From positions 1 to 9,483 of the forward strand of contig JAJYGO010000374.1 in NCBI GenBank assembly GCA_021785115.1: a stretch of DNA of 9,483 bases, read 5' to 3'. A model generated the notes under the pieces. It saw only the letters and a program-made list of their open reading frames with translations, had not been told where the DNA came from and ran no database searches. Made by a program: the position numbers and the translations under genes. Source of the stretch: Chloroflexota bacterium. Lineage in GTDB: Bacteria > Chloroflexota > Limnocylindria > Limnocylindrales > CSP1-4. Of this stretch, positions 4,479 to 9,483 are shown in pieces; position 1 is the first letter of the stretch, and each line of letters opens with the position of its first letter.

Positions 4479-7241
4479 TCAGGGCGCCAGGCCCAGGATG
4501 GCCTGGACCCGGCCGCTCTCCGGGAGCGTGCGCAGGCTGAACCCGACCTTCTCGGCCGTCCGCTGCATGGGGATGTTGCCGGGCAGGATCTCGGCGCAGA
4601 TCCATTCCAGGCGCTCGTCGCGGCCGATATCCACCAGCCGCTGGAGCAGCGCGGTCCCGAGGCCCTGGCCCTGGCGTTCGTCGGCCACCACGATCGCGAA
4701 CTCGGCGGCGTTGGCGGCGTGGCGCTTGCTCAGCCGCCCCACGGCCACGATCTCCGGCTCGCCACCGGCGCCCCGCTGCTCGGCCACGAGCGCGATCTCC
4801 CGGTCGTAGTCGTTGAAGCAGACGCGGGTCAGCCGCTCGTGCGCGGTCCGCTCGTCGAGGCCGATGTCGCGGAAGTAGCGCTCGCGCACCGTCTGTTCCG
4901 ACAGGATGGCGTGGAAACGCGCCAGGAGCGGCTCGTCCTCCGGACGGATGGGGCGGATCACCAGCTGCGTGCCGTCGGGCGCGGTCCAGCTCCCCATGTA
5001 CCGCCGCGGGTACGGGCGGATCGCCAGCCGCGGCAGCTGCTCGACGGAGAGCCCCGGATCGTGGAGCACCACCCGCGCGTCCAGCGCGATCAGCCGCTCC
5101 GGCGAGGCGAGCAGCGGGTTGATGTCGAGCTCCCTGATCCAGGGCTGCTCGACCACCAGCTGGCTGACGCGCACCAGGATCTGCTCGAGCGCGCCGACGT
5201 CGATCGGCTGGCGTCCGCGGATCCCGGCGAAGGCACCGTAGATGCGGGTGCGCTCCATCATGCGGCGGGCGAGGGTGGTGTTGAGCGGCGGGATGGCGAG
5301 AGCACGATCCCGGAAGAGCTCCACCAGCTGGCCGCCCATGCCGAAGAGCAGGACCGGGCCGAACTGCGGGTCGATGCTGCTGCCCAGGATCAGCTCGTAG
5401 CCCGTGTAGTTGATCATGGGCTGGACGGTGACGCCCTCGAAGTGCTCGGCGCCGCGCCGCTGCTCGACGGCGGAGCGGATCGCCTGGTAGGCGCCGCGCA
5501 CGGCGTCGGCATCGCCCAGGTTCAGCTGGACCCCGCCCACGTCGGTCTTGTGGGTGATGGTGTGCGAGTAGAGCTTGACGACGACCGGATACCCGATCGC
5601 GTCCGCGGCCGTCACCGCCTCGTCCTCGGAAGCGGCGATCCGCGTCTCGGTGATGGGGATCCCGTAGGCGGAGAGGACCTGCTTGGACTCGTACTCCGTC
5701 AGGATCGTCCGGCCCTCGCCGCGGGCGGCTTCGATGACCTCCCGGGCGAGCGCCCGGTTGACTGCGCTCGCCTCGTCGTCCGGCAGGACAGGCGTCTCGT
5801 ACAGCGCCCTGAGGCCGTCGTTGTATCGCCACATGTAGTTGAACATGTCGACCGCGGTGTCCGGGTAGGGGAACGTCGGGATCCCGGCCCTCCGCAGGAC
5901 GGCCGTCCCGGCCTCCACGTCGGCGCCACCCATCCAGCTCGCCAGGACCGGCTTGCCCTCGATGTGGGCGAACGGCACCAGCTGCTCCGCGGTGCGCGTG
6001 GGGTCCGTCATGGCCTGCGGGGTGAGGATGACCAGCAACCCGTCGCTGCCGGGATCCTTCGCCGCGATCTCCAGGGCCGCCGCGTATCGTTCCGGGGGCG
6101 CGTCCCCGATGATGTCCACGGGGTTGTTGTGGCTCCACGGCCCCGGCAGGATCGCGTTGAACGCCTCCATGGTCTCCGGGGTGAGCTCGGTCAGCTGTCC
6201 GCCGCCGCCGATCAGCGCGTCGGTGGCGAGGACGCCCGGGCCGCCCGCGTTGGTGAGGATGCTGAGGCGCCGGCCCCGCGGACGAGGCTGCTTGGCGAGC
6301 ACCTCCGCGATCGAGAAGAGGTCCTCGATGGCGTCCACGCGCAGGACGCCGACGCGCCGGAACGCCGCATCCAGGACCTCGTCGCTCCCGGTCAGGGAGC
6401 CGGTGTGCGATGCGGCCGCCTTGGCCGCCTGGGCCGTGCGGCCGGGCTTGATCACCAGGATCGGCTTGGTCAGCGCGACCTCGCGCGCCGCGGAGAGGAA
6501 GGCGCGCGCGTCGCCCACCGTCTCCATGTAGATGATGATGCTGTTCGTGTTCGGGTCGTCGCCGAGGTGGTAGATCAGGTCGCCCCACCCCACGTCCAGC
6601 ATCGACCCGAGCGAGGTGACGGAGCTGAAGCCAACCTGCTCCTCGTGCGCCCAGTCCAGGATGGCCGTGAGGAGCGCCCCGCTCTGGCTGATGAGGCCCA
6701 CGTTGCCGGGACGGGAGATACCCGCAGCGAACGTCGCGTTCAGGCCGTTGATCGGGTTCATCACGCCCAGGCAATTGGGACCGATGACCCGGATCCGCCC
6801 GCGCCGCGCCTGCTCCAGGACCTGCCGCTCGAGCTCCTCGCCCTCCGGGCCGATCTCCTTGAAGCCGGCCGAGATCACGATGGCGCCGCGGACGCCCGCC
6901 TCCACGCACTCGGCCATCACGCCGGGCACCGACGGGGCGGGCGTGACGATGACCGCCAGCTCGACCGGGTCCGGCACGTCCGCGAGGCTCGGGTATGCCT
7001 TGAGGCCCAGGATGTTCGAGCGCTTCGGGTTGATGGGGAAGACGGTGCCTCCGAACGGGCTGCTGATCAGGTTCCAGAGCACGGTGCGCCCGACGCTCCC
7101 CGCCTTCTCGGTGGCACCGACCACGGCCACCGACTTGGGGGAGAAGAGGGCATCCAGCGGGCGGCGGCCGTAGCCGAGGACGTCGCTCGCCTCGTCCACG
7201 GCCGACAGCTTGGCCGTCCCGCTGCAGGTCTGATCGATCAT
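4479..7241 (-). CDS. ADP-forming acetate-CoA ligase fused to a GNAT acetyltransferase domain (Pat/PatZ-type architecture)
   Basis: The 920-aa protein joins a single-chain ADP-forming acetyl-CoA synthetase to a C-terminal GNAT domain. In order: Rossmann CoA-binding domain ([16 protein letters not shown], 37-52); succinyl-CoA-synthetase-like domains with [10 protein letters not shown] (154-163), ISQSGALL (184-191), ASHTGSLTG (278-286) and NNPVDI (372-377); an ATP-grasp domain (about 510-735) with [12 protein letters not shown] (564-575) and ELDINPL (704-710); and GNAT (about 758-915) with the acetyl-CoA loop QGQGLG (857-862). Synthetases of this family convert acetyl-CoA, ADP and Pi to acetate, CoA and ATP, reversibly, through a phosphohistidine; His279 is in the expected place. 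Enterobacterial Pat/PatZ has this layout, lacks synthetase activity, and acetylates lysines such as that of Acs. Here the His is present, so both activities are possible. The start is supported by GGAG 7 nt upstream. The gene is apparently monocistronic. Confidence 0.94.
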   Translation of the reverse strand: MIDQTCSGTAKLSAVDEASDVLGYGRRPLDALFSPKSVAVVGATEKAGSVGRTVLWNLISSPFGGTVFPINPKRSNILGLKAYPSLADVPDPVELAVIVTPAPSVPGVMAECVEAGVRGAIVISAGFKEIGPEGEELERQVLEQARRGRIRVIGPNCLGVMNPINGLNATFAAGISRPGNVGLISQSGALLTAILDWAHEEQVGFSSVTSLGSMLDVGWGDLIYHLGDDPNTNSIIIYMETVGDARAFLSAAREVALTKPILVIKPGRTAQAAKAAASHTGSLTGSDEVLDAAFRRVGVLRVDAIEDLFSIAEVLAKQPRPRGRRLSILTNAGGPGVLATDALIGGGGQLTELTPETMEAFNAILPGPWSHNNPVDIIGDAPPERYAAALEIAAKDPGSDGLLVILTPQAMTDPTRTAEQLVPFAHIEGKPVLASWMGGADVEAGTAVLRRAGIPTFPYPDTAVDMFNYMWRYNDGLRALYETPVLPDDEASAVNRALAREVIEAARGEGRTILTEYESKQVLSAYGIPITETRIAASEDEAVTAADAIGYPVVVKLYSHTITHKTDVGGVQLNLGDADAVRGAYQAIRSAVEQRRGAEHFEGVTVQPMINYTGYELILGSSIDPQFGPVLLFGMGGQLVELFRDRALAIPPLNTTLARRMMERTRIYGAFAGIRGRQPIDVGALEQILVRVSQLVVEQPWIRELDINPLLASPERLIALDARVVLHDPGLSVEQLPRLAIRPYPRRYMGSWTAPDGTQLVIRPIRPEDEPLLARFHAILSEQTVRERYFRDIGLDERTAHERLTRVCFNDYDREIALVAEQRGAGGEPEIVAVGRLSKRHAANAAEFAIVVADERQGQGLGTALLQRLVDIGRDERLEWICAEILPGNIPMQRTAEKVGFSLRTLPESGRVQAILGLAP

Positions 7242-7348
7242 CGGTGACTCCAGGGGCGATCTCGGTAAACGGGGTCAGTGAACGCCCCGGGAGCGGGGGT
7301 GCACAAGGGGCGGAAAGACCCTGCGGGCAGCCGCAATGGTCGGTGTCC

Positions 7349-7398
7349 GTGCCCGGGCTGCCCGGCACGCCGCGGGCGGGCCGTCGGGCGGACGGGCC
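7349..7398. terminator. hairpins downstream of the ABC permease gene
   Basis: GTGCC (7349-7353) pairs with GGCAC (7364-7368), and after a bulged C, GGG (7355-7357) pairs with CCC (7361-7363) around CTG. A second stem, GGGCCGTC (7378-7385) with GACGGGCC (7391-7398), has one mismatch. Both lie past the minus-strand permease stop (7425) and before the ligase gene, so they could end the ABC operon transcript. No T-run is present. The rest of 7242-7424 shows no gene, and I found no convincing promoter for the ligase gene in it. Confidence 0.4.
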
Positions 7399-7424
7399 TG
7401 CACCAGACCCAGGTCCCCGGGCTC

Positions 7425-8159
7425 CTACGCGCGCCGGTTCATCACCCGGTGCGTCACGACGAACGAGGCGACGCACCACGCGGCCAGCAGCAGGAACGGC
7501 CCGGTCGTGAGCGGGAAGGTCCCTCCGGCCAGCGTGCCGCGGATCACCTCGCCCATCGCCTGGATCGGCAGCACCCGGTGGATGGCGGCCAGCCAGGAGG
7601 GCAGGCGGTCCGGCGGGAAGTTGAGCGGCGAGAACATCAGGACGAAGACCACCAGCACCTGTGTCAGCAGGTTGGCGAGCATGGCCGGCAGGAGGGAGGC
7701 GATGGCGTAGCCGATCGCCGTCGCGGTGAGCGCGACCAGGAGCATCGCGGGCACCACGAGCGGGCTGACCTGCAGCTCGAGCCCGAACCGCACGTCCCCG
7801 ACGGCGACCGCGAAGATGACACCCGGGAGAACCACGGCGAGCCAGACGCTCAGGTCCGCCAGCAGGTAGACCAGCCGCGGGACCGGGAGCGACCGCATGT
7901 AGTCCAGCGTCCCCTCGGTGCGGGACTGCGCGACCATCTGCGGCACCAGCACGAGACCCATGCTGATCAGGGTGATGGCGGGTGCGCCCGTGGCGAGGAA
8001 GAGGGTGGTGCTCCGGTCGAGGCCTGGGAAGAGGAGCGGGTACCCGATCACGATCCCCAGCGCGAGGAGGGTCTGGACCACGATGGCCAGGGGCAGGACC
8101 CCCTTGAGCCGTCGCGCCTGCCAGCCGACCAGCAGTCGATAGCTACGCAGCGTGGACAC
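7425..8159 (-). CDS. ABC-2-type transporter permease
   Basis: This 244-aa integral membrane subunit of an export-type ABC transporter has six hydrophobic segments, at about residues 21-43, 52-74, 97-120, 132-156, 160-178 and 218-236, the usual count and length for ABC-2 permeases. The cytoplasmic loop after helix 2 carries SRTEGTLDYMRSLPVPR (79-95), the family's conserved ATPase-contact region. The stretch from FSPLNFPP to VLPIQAMGE (176-204) is the typical ABC-2 pattern before the last helix. The GTG start at 8159 is supported by GGGAGGAG 7 nt upstream. It overlaps the ATPase gene by 17 nt, implying coupled translation and a shared complex. The substrate is unknown; drug, lipid or peptide export is usual for TetR-linked pairs. 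Confidence 0.9.
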   Translation of the reverse strand: MSTLRSYRLLVGWQARRLKGVLPLAIVVQTLLALGIVIGYPLLFPGLDRSTTLFLATGAPAITLISMGLVLVPQMVAQSRTEGTLDYMRSLPVPRLVYLLADLSVWLAVVLPGVIFAVAVGDVRFGLELQVSPLVVPAMLLVALTATAIGYAIASLLPAMLANLLTQVLVVFVLMFSPLNFPPDRLPSWLAAIHRVLPIQAMGEVIRGTLAGGTFPLTTGPFLLLAAWCVASFVVTHRVMNRRA

Positions 8160-9120
8160 CGGCCAGCTCCTCCCGTGCGATGGTGCGCGACTCCGGCTGG
8201 AGCGCGTCGGCGCGCCCGACCGCCCCGATGTAGACGTCCTCGAGCGTGGCCGGGGCGAGCGAGAACTCCTCGACCGTTCCGGCGCGCCGCAGCTGCTGGG
8301 CCCATGCGGCCGCGTCGGAGGCCTCGCCCGCCGGAACCGTCGCCAGGACGCGGTGGCCGTTGCGCGTCACGCGCCGGACGAACGGCGCCATGGCCGGGGC
8401 GTCGGCCCCGGGTTCGAGCACGAGCTCGAGCCGGAGGTCCTCGGCGAGCCCGGCCTTCAGGCTGGACGGCGTTCCCTCCACCACCACCCGGCCGTGGTCC
8501 AGGATGGCCAGGCGATCCACCGCCCGCTCCGCCTCGATCACGTTGTGGGTCACCAGCAGGACGGCGGCGCCGTCATCGGCGAGCCGGCGCACCTGCGCCC
8601 ACAGGAGACGGCGTCGCACCGGGTCGACGTCGTTGGTCGGCTCGTCGAGGATCACCACCCGGCCCGGCGCGACGGCCGCCATGCAGAACGACACCAGCCG
8701 CTTCACGCCGCCCGAGAGCCGGACACCGTCGACGTCGAGCCATTCGTCCAGCTCGAGGGCGGCGGACAGGGCCCGCGAGCGCCGGTGCACGTCCGGCGCC
8801 GTGGCCCCCCGCAGCCGTCCGACCAGGCCGATCGCCTGGCGCGGAGTCAGCCCGGCGATCGGCACCTGGGCCTGCGGCTGGATCGAGCAGCGACGGCGCG
8901 CCTCGTCCGGGCGAGCCACCGCGTCGACGCCGTCGATGTGGATGGAACCCGTGTCGGGGCGCAGCAGGCCCACCACCTGGTTCGCGAGCGTGGTCTTGCC
9001 GGCGCCGTTGTGCCCCAGGAGGCCGTACACCTCGCCGGCCCCCACCTCCAGGGTCACGCCGTCGTTGGCCCGGACGCCGCCGCGATAGGTCTTGGTCACG
9101 TCGACGATCTCCAGCAGCAT
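8143..9120 (-). CDS. ABC transporter ATP-binding protein
   Basis: This nucleotide-binding subunit (325 aa) powers the adjacent permease. Walker A is GHNGAGKTT (36-44), the Q-loop lies near Gln81/Gln83, the signature is LSGGVKR (135-141), Walker B is VVILDEP (155-161) and the H-loop is His192. The signature has Val where Gln is common, and the D-loop reads NDVDP instead of the usual SGLDP. A C-terminal extension (about 225-325) of beta-type sequence ending in LAPATLEDVYIGAVGR is typical of drug-export ABC-2 ATPases. The ATG at 9120 is chosen: GGAGG lies 7 nt upstream, and the protein starts with the family-typical LLEIVDVTKTY. An in-frame ATG at 9192 would add 24 atypical residues but lies almost exactly at the predicted transcription start. 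Transcription is probably from the TTGACA/TACTCT promoter under the dyad array. Confidence 0.93.
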   Translation of the reverse strand: MLLEIVDVTKTYRGGVRANDGVTLEVGAGEVYGLLGHNGAGKTTLANQVVGLLRPDTGSIHIDGVDAVARPDEARRRCSIQPQAQVPIAGLTPRQAIGLVGRLRGATAPDVHRRSRALSAALELDEWLDVDGVRLSGGVKRLVSFCMAAVAPGRVVILDEPTNDVDPVRRRLLWAQVRRLADDGAAVLLVTHNVIEAERAVDRLAILDHGRVVVEGTPSSLKAGLAEDLRLELVLEPGADAPAMAPFVRRVTRNGHRVLATVPAGEASDAAAWAQQLRRAGTVEEFSLAPATLEDVYIGAVGRADALQPESRTIAREELAGVHAA

Positions 9121-9190
9121 CCAGCGACCTCCGCAGCCCCCGCCGAACGCCCGGTCCCAGCTGACGATTGCTGGCCGCCCCGGGCTTCGC

Positions 9191-9257
9191 ATACCGCAGA
9201 GTATGCAATACCTTCCGGTATGTCAATACTCTCCAGTATCGTGATACCTGGTGGTAT
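9191..9257. promoter_or_regulatory. array of four operator-like dyads between tetR and the ABC operon
   Basis: Four 14-bp dyads follow one another: ATACC-gcag-AGTAT (9191-9204), ATACC-ttcc-GGTAT (9208-9221), ATACT-ctcc-AGTAT (9226-9239) and ATACC-tggt-GGTAT (9244-9257). Dyads 2, 3 and 4 are perfect inverted repeats; dyad 1 has one mismatched pair. Steps between dyads are 17, 18 and 18 bp. TetR-family proteins bind such dyads as dimers, and the divergent tetR gene makes its product the obvious candidate ligand. The array covers the -10 and flanks the -35 of the ABC promoter, and dyad 4 runs into the tetR -10, so occupancy should repress both genes. Confidence 0.88.
9198..9226 (-). promoter_or_regulatory. 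promoter of the ABC transporter operon
   Basis: On the minus strand, TTGACA (9226-9221, a perfect -35) is followed by a 17-bp spacer and TACTCT (9203-9198, -10). The predicted start is at about 9191, 71 nt ahead of the ATPase ATG at 9120. The -10 lies inside dyad 1, the spacer holds dyad 2, and dyad 3 begins at the first base of the -35, as expected for a repressed promoter. Confidence 0.75.
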
Positions 9258-9267
9258 GCTTTGCCGA
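9252..9267 (+). promoter_or_regulatory. extended -10 promoter of tetR, leaderless geometry
   Basis: TGG-TATGCT (9252-9260) is an extended -10. Six bases separate it from the ATG at 9267, placing the predicted +1 on the start codon. No -35 resembling TTGACA is seen at 17-18 bp upstream, and no Shine-Dalgarno precedes the ATG. The hexamer shares TAT with the last half-site of dyad 4. Confidence 0.6.
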
Positions 9268-9483
9268 TGAGCAGCGAACGATTGGGGCGCCAGGCACGCA
9301 AGGAGCTGACGCGGCAGCTGCTGATCGACGCGGCGGCCGCCGTCTTCGCGCGCCAAGGGTTCGACGCGACCTCGCTCGACGCGGTGGCCGAGGCAGCCGG
9401 CTTCACCAAGGGCGCGGTGTACTCGAATTTCCGCAGCAAGACGGACCTGATCATGGCGCTCATCGAGCGACGGATGTCCGAGC
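9267..9483 (+). CDS. TetR/AcrR-family transcriptional regulator, 5' part only
   Basis: The first 72 codons are present; the gene runs off the window. The sequence is a canonical TetR DNA-binding domain: helix 1 ELTRQLLIDAAAAVFARQGF (about 13-32), TSLDAVAEAAGF (helix 2 to 3 turn) and the recognition segment TKGAVYSNFRSKTDLIMALIERR (about 47-69). Proteins of this family are dimeric repressors released by a small ligand, often a substrate of the pump they control. It is divergent from the ABC-2 operon across a 146-bp gap filled with four dyads, so local autorepression and control of the transporter are the natural inference. The ligand-binding domain lies outside the window, so ligand class cannot be judged. 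The ATG at 9267 is the only sensible start; an ATG at 9256 runs into a stop after four codons. Confidence 0.92.
   Translation, partial: MSSERLGRQARKELTRQLLIDAAAAVFARQGFDATSLDAVAEAAGFTKGAVYSNFRSKTDLIMALIERRMSE

Noticed and set aside
4389..7247. Very long open frame on the plus strand opposite the acetyl-CoA ligase gene
   Set aside because: It mirrors the codon structure of the minus-strand gene, shows no recognisable domain and is rich in Arg/Gly/Asp/His/Val. Long antisense frames are expected at this GC content.
7242..7424. Promoter of the acetyl-CoA ligase gene
   Set aside because: A few TTNNNN and TANNNT hexamers occur on the minus strand, but none pair at 16-18 bp spacing convincingly, so no promoter is annotated.
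7278..9164. Long plus-strand open frame opposite the ABC operon
   Set aside because: The minus strand carries an unmistakable ATPase and permease; the plus-strand translation is compositionally biased shadow sequence.
9191..9257. CRISPR array
   Set aside because: The units are 14-bp dyads with 3-4 bp gaps; there are no 20-40 bp repeats with unique spacers. The position between divergent genes fits operators.

Overview
The window is a very GC-rich bacterial chromosome fragment with tightly packed genes, short intergenic gaps, GTG as well as ATG starts, and 1-17 nt gene overlaps. The gene content (CBS-linked M50 protease, single-chain ADP-forming acetyl-CoA synthetase fused to a GNAT domain, ApbE, TetR with ABC-2 transporter) and promoters consisting of little more than an extended -10 fit a high-GC Chloroflexota or Actinomycetota-type organism. 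The sequence alone does not decide between them. No rRNA, tRNA, transposon or CRISPR array was seen.

Layout. Bases 1-223 hold no convincing gene: a 19-bp tandem repeat, a perfect palindrome and a possible -10 element. Bases 224-1985 (+) form a translationally coupled three-gene operon: two small proteins, each with one membrane helix and a Pro/Ala-rich tail, which share a motif and look like diverged duplicates, then an ApbE-type FAD:protein FMN transferase. Next on the + strand are an MBL-fold hydrolase (2129-2677) behind a duplicated promoter-like 13-mer, a YbhB/PEBP-family protein (2739-3194) with a strong hairpin terminator, and an M50 site-2-type protease with two CBS domains (3258-4376), apparently transcribed leaderless.

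At about 4377-4478 transcription converges, with hairpins. On the - strand lies a 920-aa ADP-forming acetate-CoA ligase/GNAT fusion (4479-7241), then an ABC-2 permease (7425-8159) and its ATPase (8143-9120), which form an operon transcribed from about 9190. Divergent from it is the 5' part of a TetR-family gene (9267 to the window end).

The most striking element is the tetR/ABC intergenic region. Four consecutive 14-bp dyads of the form ATAC(C/T)-N4-(G/A)GTAT, at 17-18 bp steps, cover both divergent promoters: a TTGACA-N17-TACTCT promoter for the ABC operon and an extended -10 for tetR placed so that the transcript would begin at the tetR start codon. This predicts a multi-dimer repressor switch controlling both the regulator and the exporter. 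Other points of interest are the retained catalytic histidine in the acetyl-CoA synthetase/acetyltransferase fusion, the Asp-to-His change at the metal site of the MBL protein, the altered metal-site residues of ApbE, and the duplicated small membrane proteins beside it.
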